The translations under genes and the position numbers were made by a program. This document shows, piece by piece, positions 23,905 to 33,339 of a DNA stretch of 64,000 nucleotides. How positions within the stretch are numbered: the stretch's first letter is position 1; every line of letters starts with the position of its first letter. This DNA comes from Syncephalastrum monosporum B8922 (lineage: Eukaryota > Mucoromycota > Mucoromycetes > Mucorales > Syncephalastraceae), in assembly GCA_000697355.1 (NCBI GenBank), contig JNEN01001161.1, positions 124,001 to 188,000 on the forward strand, given 5' to 3'. The notes beneath the pieces are model-generated. The model was not told the origin of the DNA and ran no database searches. It saw only the letters and a list, made by a program, of their open reading frames with translations.

Positions 23905-25042
23905 TTATTCATTAGTTTCATGGTAATAAAAGGAACGAATAGCATTATCCGTTGAAAAGCGCTTGCAACGGTTTTGTTCATGTGCCTGCCGCAAACAATC
24001 CTTCCAATTCATCTTGCCGACCAGTTTTTTTCGGTAGCTGCTGATGAATTCGACATCGGCTTGTTTACTGGAGTCTTCCATTTTTGTTCCTTGGATCTTG
24101 CGCGGAAGTGGTTCAAGGGAAGAGTCAGAGTCTTCTGTTACAACGTATTTTCGCTTGGCGGATCCATTAAATTCCAATGCCCTGTTGATAAGACGTTTCG
24201 CCTTGGATGTTTCAGGCACAGCGAGCAGAGCATCGTCAACCTTACGCAGCAACTTTTCATTATTGGAACAGATTACATCCACAACATGAACCAAATTTTG
24301 TTCATTTTCAATGTCGACTTCAATATTTTTTTTTGCAAGGCGATAAAGCAATTGGATTGTTGGATGATCAGGATTGGAGTGGCCGTATAAGGTTGCTGAC
24401 TTTTCGATGAGGAACGTCGATAGTGCAAACAGATGTGACGCGCTGGTGTCAGGTTCGGTGTCTGATATGGTGGTTTTGGACACAATATAACAACATTTTG
24501 CCCAAAACTCTGTCGATTGGAGCGCGTACATCCAAGGTTTTTCGGCGATCGGTTTGAATTTGGATATAAAAGTAGCGGGTGATAGCTTATCAATGCAAAA
24601 TATCAACACCATTGGGTACGCACCGTAAAGTTGCTTCGCCTTGACAGAATATTGCAATAACCGAGTCATGAAGTCTTCATTGCAAGTACTCTGAATTTCG
24701 ATAAGGATAGGCGGCAATGAATGTTGGATTCCTTGACCAGGGGTGTACAGAACATCGCTACGAGTGCAATCGACCCATTCAGTTCCGGCTGATCCGTACG
24801 TTCCCTTGGGAACGCCCAATAAATCTTCAGTGATCAGGTCAATCACTGATTGTGTTTTCAATAATTGTTTGCTTATTTGATCTTTCCCTGGCAATTTATC
24901 ATTTGGCAACCGGAACGTGAGGAGATCGCTTGCCGCTGGAAATATGCCAGATGGACATTCAGTAACAATCATGAAAGAAAAAATATACAGAATACCACTT
25001 ACGATCACTTTCATTCATATTCTCTTCTTCAATGATTGTCAT
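23905..25042 (-). CDS. PD-(D/E)XK (Rpn/putative-transposase type) nuclease-like protein
   Basis: The exons are 25003-25042 and 23905-24935, giving 356 aa. The intron (gtaagt, acceptor ttccag) joins MTIIEEENMNESD to PASDLLTFRLPN. The core fold is suggested by Asp74 in TRSDVLY and by IEIQS, with Glu93 and Gln95 as a D-x(n)-E-x-Q site. The helix FMTRLLQYSVKAKQLYG and strand PMVLIFCIDKL follow. This order (D, E-x-Q, R-x-x-x-Y, strand) is that of Rpn-type and TIGR01784-like putative transposases/recombination-promoting nucleases of the PD-(D/E)XK superfamily. The C-terminal half has a Lys/Arg-rich segment near residues 270-320. It is the only intact gene in the element and has no premature stop. 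Whether it cuts DNA or moves the element is inference. Confidence 0.7.
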
Positions 25043-25311
25043 GGTAACCGACTTTAAAGAAAAATGAAAAAAAAAAACTTCTGTTTACTTGCTTCACGTG
25101 TATTGTGAGATCTCAGAGCCAGCAGTAAACAGAGGATAAAGTCGTAACAGTCTTACTTAACCATATTTCTTCCATGAATAACAGTGGATCACAGTCTCAA
25201 TTACTTCATATCGACCCTTTCTGTGCAAATACCACACATGGACATCTTTTTGCGTATTATCTCTGTGGATAATGCAAAGAACATCGAAATAGCAATGACT
25301 CATTTTTAATG

Positions 25312-25464
25312 ACATCAGATACATCGGACACATCAAATACATCAAATACATCAAATACATCAAATACATCAGTTACATCAGATACATCAGACACATCAGA
25401 TACATCAAATACATCAGATACATCAGATACATCAGATACATCAGATACATCAAATACATCAGAT
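25312..25464. repeat. 9-bp minisatellite, 17 units, in the right arm
   Basis: There are 17 head-to-tail copies of acatcaRat with a few variants (acatcggac, acatcagtt, acatcagac). The left arm has about two corresponding units. The tract is open in several frames because of its 9-bp period, encoding Asp-Val-Ser/Phe repeats on the minus strand. Confidence 0.97.
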
Positions 25465-25945
25465 TCATTGATAACCGCCCCGTTCGCCTCCACGTAAAGG
25501 AAATTGAACTCTGGCATGTTTCAACAGAAGATAAAAGTGCAAGACGTATTTGGAGGCACACTTTTGCCAAGCAGACCTGCACTCTTACTGGGTTTCCACT
25601 TTCATTTTTCGTGACAACGTAATGCGTCACAAGCCAAGAATGGTGTGGACGCGGTACGATGTCACGCAAAATGAAAGTGGAAATCCAGTAGTTTGGAAAA
25701 GACTTACCAGGAAGGCTTACTCGATTTTAACCTGATGACACTTGATTTTTTATTGCGGCGCACTTGATTTTTTTGGAGGCACACTGTATCGGTTACTGTG
25801 TTTCTGAACCACACTTGGTCAGTTTTGATTGATTGCTTTTAGACTATCACCAAAAATCTTTTATTTTCAAATTCAAAACACTGTAGCATTTGCCAATTTT
25901 TTCGTGATAATGTGCCACAATCGTCAAAATAAATGAACCAATTTC
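25456..25945 (-). repeat. Right inverted-repeat arm of the element
   Basis: This is the reverse complement of the left arm, expanded by the minisatellite on its inner side and by an inserted stretch (about 25564-25800) that includes a small palindromic element. On the minus strand from 25517 it encodes the same peptide start, MPEFNFLYVEANGAVINE, as the left arm. Confidence 0.85.
25586..25690. mobile_element. MITE-like 105-bp palindromic element
   Basis: Terminal inverted repeats of 31 bp (25586-25616 and 25660-25690) match at 29 positions. They begin TACTGG and end CCAGTA, which reads as CTGG...CCAG ends flanked by TA, as expected for a Tc1/mariner-type non-autonomous insertion. The 43-bp centre has no coding potential. 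The left arm of the host element has no counterpart. Confidence 0.75.
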
Positions 25946-26770
25946 TTGTTGAGCGATGTGCCATTTTTTTCTATGATCGTTCGCCAAAATCAAAAAATTT
26001 GGGAAGAGTTTATCGCGATCGAAAAAAAAAAAGTGCAAAAAAAAAAAATAAAACAAAGAGAGGGCTCTCGCAATCTTAAAGTCTAAAGCAAATGCTTACT
26101 TTTTAGTGCTGTGTAGCGACACCACTGCTGGCTTTTTTTTCCTTGGAAAAGGGCCATGTCATTTGACGAAAGTATTTGAGAACGTATGGTATCAATCTTC
26201 CTGGGATGGTGCGCGCAAACTATTTGGCTGGGTGTATATTGGGAATCGAAAGCCCGGTTTTGTTTCAGTGGTTGTGGATCCTGCCGTCTGGGCAAACAGT
26301 CGACGCCCCTGCATTTGTAACCCGAGATGAAAGGGGAAGGGTCCAGATACTCGATAGGTGAAATCCTGCCAGATGGAACATTATGCCAAGAAAAGCACCC
26401 CAAGTACAAATAGTGAAATAACGTCCTAGAACCCTGTTACATTTGTAACAGTGACCCACAGCGGTAAAGTTGCTTTCATTCTTGGCTGGTAGAAAAATAG
26501 AAGCATGTCACATCCGGTTTACGCAGATCCTTGTCTAAGCCAAGAACAGTCAAGTCCAGAGCACAAGTGTCACCTCACATTTGGTCACCGGCTGTAATGG
26601 GGCCAAGTCTTGATCGAAACGGAGCACTTTCGGATATACGTAGGGTCTACCGCAGCCATGAATGGACCTGAAGTCCTCAGGCATTTCCAAAAGAGGAAGT
26701 AAGTGGTTGAAAACCAGAGCCCTGTTATCTCTCTGCCTCTCCCTTTCACTTTGTTGAACCTCTTTGCATA
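25946..26770. other. Intergenic region between the mobile element and RNF10
   Basis: It begins with AT-rich sequence that still carries scattered gCCA-type motifs like those of the element end. An ORF of 108 codons on the minus strand (26083-26409) has no family character. A short palindrome CTGTTACA-TT-TGTAACAG lies at 26434-26451. No gene is supported. Confidence 0.5.
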
Positions 26771-28536
26771 ATGACCGAACGCAACTCAACGTCACGCCAA
26801 TCCCCGGGAGGTAATCCCCCTTTCTAAAAGTGCCATGACAATGGCATGACAGTGGTTGTCTCTTTGGTGTCTGTAGATCGAAAGCAGAAACAACGCAAAA
26901 ACAAAGGACCGAGTTTGAATCACTTGCTCAACTTTACACTACCCGAACGATCGCAAGAACATTCGGCCTCGCCTGTGCATGCCTGCGAGGACGACCATAT
27001 TGAGCCTATTGAAACATCCTATGTACCCTATCGAAAGGAAAAATTCGTGAATGCAAAGTAGGCTATTTATTCCTGAAAGAAGGGGAAGAAAGAATGGGTG
27101 CAGGCTTTGAAACACTGGAAAAAGCTAAGCAGGCGATTCAAAAGTTTCCGGTTCCTGCTTTCTGCCCAGGGCGACTATGCTGAGAATACGGTGGATCCTG
27201 ATGCTTGTTTCGACTGGGACGCGATTGAACAAGTGGTAATATTGCTTTTTTTTTTGGCTTTTCTTTGCATAAATATAAACTCACCGCGCGAAAACAAACA
27301 CAGTTAATATCAGCGTACCGTATGCCTGCATGCCCCATTTGCCTTTCAGACGATCCATTGGCGGCACGTGTATCGCGGTGCGGCCACGTGTTTTGTTTGC
27401 CTTGTATACTTCATTATTTCGAACTGGCGGAAGAGAACACCCCGGTGCGCGACTGCCCGGTGTGTGGAGATGCGATCACGGCCGCCGAGGATCTGAAGCA
27501 TGTCAAAAAGATTGACCATCCGGTGGCTGTGCGTCTACATGAGCCCGTCCGCCTTGTTTTGATGCATCGACCTGCAGGGTCCATGTTTTCGATGCCCACG
27601 ACGGCTCCAGCCTTGCCGCAGCAAAATAACTTTATACCCACAGACCGGACCCCGATGGCGCTCACCTATGCACGCTTCATGCTGGCCAGTCTCGACTACA
27701 TGACGGCCGAATACGCCAGAGACACATCCGAATTGACGGAGGCCATGGCTCGCCTGAGTCTACCCGAAGACAATGAGGAGCTGGTTTCGATCACGTCTGG
27801 GTTGAAGCATATCGAAGTCGAACGGGCACAGCCTCCGCTGGCAATGAAACGGCATCGCCCGCGCCGACACGAATCAAACGGCGGTCGACGCGATTCGGGT
27901 GGCATGGGTTATTACTACTTCCAGGCTGCGGATGGACAACTGGTATTTCTTCATCCTCAGCAGATCCGCGTGCTGCGCCATGAATTTGGCGATTATCAGT
28001 ATTTCCCTGAGCTTTTGGTAAGCAGGGTGATATCCATGGAGGAGAGGACCCTTGACGAGGTAAGCGACGTCGCATCACAGTCTTATATACGGAAGCGGGT
28101 ATTCATTTCATTCTAAGGTATACCGGAAGCGGTACAAGTATTTGGGTCACTTGCCGGTTGGGTCCGGGGTGACCTTGGTCAAGGTCGATCTATCGGGCAC
28201 GGTATCCGACGAGGTCTTGGCCGCATTTCCAGAGGGTAATTCAAAAAAAAAAAATATATTTGTATAACATGATGGCAGGATGAGGCTGAGACCCATTTTT
28301 ATTTCATATTTTTAGCAAATGAGCCACATGAGGAGAAGGACCAGGCAGTGGCAAGGGACGAAGCAGAAGAAGATGAAGACGACGAGGTATATGCTCAGAA
28401 TCGGAAACCTGGATCCGATGACGAAGCGTCCCTTTTTAGGGATGAGTCATTTGTTAGCGAATCGACAAACATAGAAGAAATGGACGAGGACGAATTGTTG
28501 GAATATGTGCTACGATTGTCAAAAACCGAGCAATAA
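26771..28536 (+). CDS. RNF10: RING finger protein of the RNF10/MAG2 family
   Basis: The exons are 26771-26810, 26877-27057, 27145-27235, 27304-28059, 28118-28235 and 28316-28536, giving 468 aa. RNF10 and yeast Mag2 are E3 ubiquitin ligases; RNF10 marks 40S ribosomal proteins on stalled ribosomes. The N-terminal signature SLNHLLNFTLPE and YRKEKFVNAN is followed by a WDAIEQV motif. The C3HC4 RING is CPICLSDDPLAARVSRCGHV, then CLPCILHYF and CPVCGDAI. The hallmark downstream motif YYYFQAADGQLVFLHPQQIR and RYKYLGHLPVGSGVTLVKVD match RNF10 closely. The C-terminus is acidic. The third exon's acceptor (caaaag before TTTCCGG) was chosen because it restores the family sequence. Confidence 0.93.
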
Positions 28537-28875
28537 TGAAATAGAACAAGATACCAATTGAGGCAAAAAGACATCGACATAAAAACCGTGTGGGGAGCAG
28601 AAGAATGATCGGGTTGATAATGGGTTATGGTTCAAAGAAAATTCCGTCTGCCGGAAGAAGTCCTGCTGGGCCAGGGGCAAACACGGCCGGCAGAATCTTC
28701 GCAATGAATAATAGCCAATCGAGGGCCGGGAATACCGCCGGGCCGAAGCATGGAAAAATAATTTCACTTGCCACGCGCAGGCGCACCATTTATTTATAAA
28801 GGACAGGGTGGGCTCAGATCAAAGTTCTACTTTTCATTTGTTTCCATCCATTCATTCACGCTTTAAGCCTATTTC
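28537..28875. promoter_or_regulatory. Promoter region of the P450 reductase gene
   Basis: Non-coding, 339 bp. A TATA-like element atttataaag lies at about 28791-28800, roughly 80 bp before the ATG. The 5' UTR then is short and pyrimidine-rich. Confidence 0.55.
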
Positions 28876-30997
28876 ATGTCAAAACACAATCAGCTACTGG
28901 CAGACCATCAGATGATGGTGCTTGTCGGCACCCTCGGCCTGGGTGCCCTGGCCTACGTCGTCCGCCAGCACTTCTTTGGCGGCGCCCGTACTTCTTCCAC
29001 CAACAACGTGTCTCTTGACAAGGCAAACGTACCAGAAAAGGAGCAAGACGATTCAAAGAACTTTGTGGCTCAGATGAAGAAAGAGGTAAGCCGATGCTGC
29101 TCATCTTGAGAGTCATGTCACTCATCGGGCGATGCAGAACCGCAAGGTCGTCATCTTTTATGGATCCCAGACAGGCACGGCCGAAGACTATGCCCAGCGC
29201 ATGGCCAAGGAGATCAAGAAGCGCTATGGCCAGAACCCTCTGGTGTACGATCTGGAGGTCGTCGATATGAAGTTCCTCGACCAAGTGCCCGAGGATGCAC
29301 TCGCCCTGTTTGTCATGGCCACCTATGGCGAGGGCGAGCCGACGGACAATGCTCAAGCCTTTTGGGACCTGCTCCAGGAAGACGAGCCCGAGTTCTCTGA
29401 GCAGCGCTCGCTCGAGCATCTGCGCTACTGCGTCTTTGGCCTCGGCAACCGCACCTACGAGTATTTCAACCAGGCCGCCAAGGTCGTAGACGAGAAACTC
29501 GCCGCGGCAGGCGCCACCCGTCTGGGCGAGCGCGGTGAAGGCGACGACGACGGCTCGCTCGAGGATGACTTTGTGAACTGGCAGGAGGGCATGTGGCCCA
29601 TTCTGGCCGAGAACCTTGAGGCAGGTGAAGACGCAGGTGAAACGGCGACCTGGGTGGTCGATGAGCTCGTCGAAGGTGACGAGGCGGTGTACTTTGGTGA
29701 GCTCGGCAACAAGGCCCAGTCCTCCTTTGACGCCAAGAAGCCCTTCCCGGCCCCCATCGTCTCGCGCGACCTTCTGCGTGGGTGTGACCGCCATTGCTTG
29801 CACATTGATATCGATATTGCCGGCTCAGGCTTGTCCTACACGACCGGTGACCACGTTGCCATTTGGCCGAGCAACAATGACGTGGAGATCATGCGCCTCG
29901 CGACCGCCGTCGGCTTATCGAATAAGCTGGATACGCCCATTAGCGTACGCGCCGCCGACCCCAGCGCGGCGAAGCAGTCGCCCTTCCCGACCCCGACGAC
30001 CTACCGAGCTGCACTGCGCCACTACCTCGACATATGCCAACCCCCCTCGCGCCAAGCCCTGCAAGCCCTTCTGCCATTCTGTGACTCGCCTTCCCTGCAG
30101 AAGATTGTGGACGACAAGGAGGAGCACAAACGTGTCGTGCTCGATGCCGTCCGGAACCTCGCGGAAGTCTTTGAGTACTGCGAGATCCAGCCCGCCATTC
30201 CGGCCCCTATCTTGATCGAATGCTTCTCGCGCCTCCAGCCCCGCTACTACTCCATCTCGTCCTCCTCGTCCGAGTCCCCCAACACGGTCAGCGTCACCGC
30301 TGTCACGCTGCAGTACAACCCGGAGCCGACGCCGGAGCGCACCGTCTACGGCGTCAACACCAACTACCTTTGGGCCGTCCATTCGGCGGTGCATCCCTCC
30401 TCCGACAACCCCTCGGAGGGCCCCACGTATGATATCCAAGGCCCACATGGCGAGTACTTTGACAAGGATACCCGCGAGGCCCGTCTGCCTGTGCACATTC
30501 GCGCCTCGACCTTCCGCCTGCCCTCGGCTGAGAAGCCCGTCATCATGATCGGCCCTGGCACCGGCGTGGCTCCCTTCCGTGGCTTTGTGCGTGAACGCGC
30601 CTTCCAAAAGAAACAGGGCCAGAAGGTGGGCACGACCGTGCTCTTCTTTGGCTCACGGCGATCGGATCAAGACTACCTGTATGCAGACGAGTGGCCTGAA
30701 CTCTTTAGCACGCTCGGTGGCCAGTCGCGTATCATCACTGCCTTCTCGCGCGAGACGGAGCACAAGGTGTACGTGCAACACCGCCTGAAGGAGAATGCGG
30801 CCGAGATGTGGGACCTGATCCACAACGCGGGTGCGTCTGTCTATGTCTGCGGTGATGCCAAGCGCATGGCCAAGGACGTCAACAATGCCATTGTCGACTT
30901 TGCCAAGGATATGGGCGGCATGGATGAGACTGCCGCGGTCGAGTACGTGTCCAACCTGCGTCGCAACGGTCGCTATCAAGAAGATGTCTGGGCGTAA
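28876..30997 (+). CDS. NCP1: NADPH-cytochrome P450 reductase
   Basis: This ER membrane flavoprotein passes electrons from NADPH through FAD and FMN to cytochromes P450, for example in ergosterol synthesis. The exons are 28876-29085 and 29138-30997, giving 689 aa. A membrane anchor spans residues about 13-32 (MMVLVGTLGLGALAYVV). The FMN-binding flavodoxin domain starts at VVIFYGSQTGTAEDYA and continues with MATYGEGEPTDNA and FGLGNRTYEYFN. The FAD domain has RYYSISSS, and the NADPH domain has GPGTGVAPFRGF, FFGSRRSDQDYLY, YVCGDAKRMAKDV and the terminal EDVWA. The length fits the family. Codon choice is more GC-rich than in neighbouring genes, as expected for high expression. Confidence 0.97.
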
Positions 30998-31006
30998 TTC
31001 TCTCTT

Positions 31007-31041
<35 letters not shown>

Positions 31042-31372
31042 CTCTCTTCATACAGTCTCCCGATAATTATGTCATCTGAGGGTCCTACCTCATTCCCGCA
31101 ACCCACCTCTATTTTCTATTCCATTGCATGTTCCTCTTCATACCACTTTGCCAGTTATTGTTTAGTTTATTGTTTTCGCTTTGTATATTTTGTTTGCCAT
31201 GATAGACTTTCAATACAGCTACTTTTTGCTTTTTTTATTCATTATTTTATCTTCTCCACGCTGGCGGCTTTATACCATTTCTGGCACCGGACCGCGAATT
31301 ACATTGAATGCCGGCTCGCGCGGCACCAGTGGAACTGCTGCTTCTTTTTACTCTTGCCTCATCTAGAGCACC
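30998..31372. other. Intergenic region with (CT)n repeat
   Basis: 3' flank of the reductase gene and promoter of the ArfGAP gene. A (CT)13 microsatellite lies at 31011-31036, directly after the stop codon. Confidence 0.7.
31011..31036. repeat. (CT)13 microsatellite
   Basis: An uninterrupted CT dinucleotide tract within the expected 3' UTR of the P450 reductase gene. Confidence 0.95.
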
Positions 31373-33022
31373 ATGCCTGAACCTACCAAGGACCAGATTG
31401 AGCAAGTCTTCAAGAAGCTCAAGCAGAGCAGATACAACAAAGTAAGCCGCCCCATCCTCCGAACGCCGCACGTTCTCACACGCATGCTTCTAGGCCTGTT
31501 TCGACTGCCATTCGAAGAATCCCACGTGGGCGTCTGTGTCGTTTGGCATCTACCTCTGCACAGACTGCTCGGCCGCCCATCGCAACATGGGCGTGCACAT
31601 TAGCTTTGTGAGGTAGCGGGAAAAGGCGGTGGGATCTGTTTTCTTCTCGAGATGGCGTACTCATAGGATGAACAAGGTCGACCGTACTCGATGCATGGAC
31701 GTGGGACCAGCTGCGTCTCATGAGCGTGGGCGGAAACCAGGCTGCAGGCGAATACTTTTCACAGTACAGCAGCCAAAGCACGACGGGCGACGCCAAAACA
31801 AAGTACAGCAGCCGCGCAGGCCAACAGTACAAGAAGCTGTTGGAGAAGCGCGCGGCAGACGATGCGGTTGCGTACGTGTCAGATATTGGAATGGGAAGTG
31901 GGGGGGGGGGCAACAATACATTGGGTCACTCACGCGTGGTATGCTCGTTCTCGTTAGGCACCCAACGACGGTTGTGATTGAGATACCCCAGGAAGATACC
32001 GTCGACGGCGCGTCTGCTTCGCCTGTGGTGGTCCCCACCCAGCCGCCACCCGCCCAGGAAACACCCGCTTCGCCTGAGCCTGCACCCGCTTCGCCTGCGC
32101 CCTCTTCACCCGCCACCCAGTCGACCGAGCCAGGAACGGCCCCGGGACGGACACCCACGCCCCGCACCGCGACGCCCCGCACCGCCGTCCCACGTCCCAA
32201 CAAATCGCGCCTCGGTGCCAAAAAGCTCGGCGCAAGCAAGCTCGGCGCCAAAAAGGCACCCGTCAAGTTCGACTACGCTGCGGCCGAGGCCAGGGCCAAG
32301 GAAGAAAGCGAGCGCAAGGCCAAGCTGGGGATCGACGAGACGGAGGAACACGAGGACGAGGCGCCCTCCGTCGAGGAACAGGAGCGCGGCTTCTCGTCGC
32401 GCCTCGCCTACCAGGATGCGCCATCCCATGCCAAGAAGGACGACGAAGAAGACGCATACGAGAAGCTCGGCTTTGGCATGTCCCGCATGGGCGTGAGTGA
32501 CACCGCGCGGCAGGTGCCTACGCCGCAGAGCAAAGCAGCGCGCATTACGGGGTACGAGCAGGAACAGCAAGAATCGCAGTCGGCTCGCGAGAAGTTTGGT
32601 AACGCCAAAGCCATCTCATCCGACCAATACTTTGGTCGCGGCTCGTACGATCCTGCCATCTCGGCCGAGCAGCAGATGCGTCTGTCGCAGTTCCACAACG
32701 CCAACGCCATCTCGTCCGACCAGTACTTTGGGCGCGAAGAGGAGAGCCGTGGCGGAGAGCGAGACACCGTGTCATTCGAAGGCGGTGACTGGGATGATTT
32801 GCAGGATCAGGCCGTCAACATTGCACGCAAGTTCGTTGGCCAGGCTGCCGCGGATCTGGATGCCGTGCGTGATCTGGCAGAAAATGCAGGTTCCAAGGTA
32901 AGGAACGAAGCAGGCATGGAATGGGTACACAGCATAAGATCACCGTTGCTCAAGGTAGTTGTATTCTTTTTCTGTTCTAGCTCACCGACTACCTTCAAGA
33001 TCTTCAGCATCGTTATGGCTAA
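31373..33022 (+). CDS. GLO3: ADP-ribosylation factor GTPase-activating protein, Glo3/ARFGAP2-3 type
   Basis: This protein stimulates GTP hydrolysis by Arf on Golgi COPI vesicles. The exons are 31373-31441, 31494-31612, 31677-31871, 31958-32897 and 32981-33022, giving 454 aa. The ArfGAP zinc finger is C25-x2-C28-x16-C45-x2-C48 with the catalytic arginine in AAHRNMG (Arg53). A Pro/Ala/Ser/Thr-rich linker follows, then basic repeats [16 protein letters not shown] and a charged helix. The Glo3 regulatory motif is present as two near-identical copies ([13 protein letters not shown] and [13 protein letters not shown]), about 40 residues apart. The C-terminus ends [11 protein letters not shown], an amphipathic helix expected to sense membranes. 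The assignment to Glo3 rather than Gcs1 rests on these motifs. Confidence 0.94.
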
Positions 33023-33339
33023 TCAACTTGCACTCATGTTTCTTCCATATATACTCTCTCTCTCCCTCTCCTCGCTCTCAATTTTTCACGTATCACTTCT
33101 CTCATCCTATACACTCCCTGGTTGGATCTCTCCATGCACACTTGTTCTCTTACTCGACTTTGACGTCTCTCGCCGCAATAAATCCAATACACGACTTAAT
33201 TTTTTTTACACCCAGCATGCCAATTCAGGATGGGTATATATATGTATATATATATACATATGTACAGACATTATTTATAAGGTATTCACAAGGGATAGAA
33301 CTGATATATTGGACAGAACGCATACAGTGTGCTCTATGA
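33023..33339. other. Short intergenic region between convergent genes
   Basis: Pyrimidine-rich and TATA-repeat sequence (about 33232-33255) shared by the 3' ends of the ArfGAP (+) and the membrane-protein gene (-). Confidence 0.6.

Larger units (their letters stand above)
23492..25945. mobile_element. Inverted-repeat element carrying an Rpn/PD-(D/E)XK-type nuclease gene
   Basis: The two ends are imperfect inverted repeats: left arm about 23492-23730, right arm about 25456-25945. The inner part of the arms (23614-23727 against 25456-25563 reversed) is almost identical. The outer part (gaaattggttca.ttattttga, ttggcaaatgctacagtg, tttgaatttgaaaataaaag, caatcaatcaaaactgaccaag) is conserved but interrupted by small indels and one insertion of about 240 bp in the right arm. 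Between the arms lies one spliced gene for a nuclease-like protein and no recognisable DDE transposase or reverse transcriptase. Flanking target-site duplications could not be identified, so the exact outer ends are uncertain. Confidence 0.72.

Noticed and set aside
25312..25464. Possible CRISPR-like array
   Set aside because: Units are contiguous 9-mers without spacers, in a eukaryotic genome; this is a minisatellite.
25257..25517. ORFs of 60-98 codons through the 9-bp minisatellite on both strands
   Set aside because: A 9-bp repeat keeps several frames open by itself; only the first 18 codons shared with the left arm look like coding sequence.
26083..26409. 108-codon minus-strand ORF beside the mobile element
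   Set aside because: No family character, no splice-consistent extension; treated as a chance ORF.
26434..26451. CTGTTACA-TT-TGTAACAG palindrome
   Set aside because: Short and isolated; recorded in the intergenic entry but too small to propose a function.
28874..29803. 309-codon ORF on the minus strand over the P450 reductase
   Set aside because: It is an antisense shadow of a GC-rich, strongly conserved coding exon; the plus-strand reading has clear FMN-domain motifs, the minus-strand one none.
29915..30607. 230-codon minus-strand ORF over the P450 reductase
   Set aside because: Shadow; low-complexity Arg/Gly-rich composition and no family motif.
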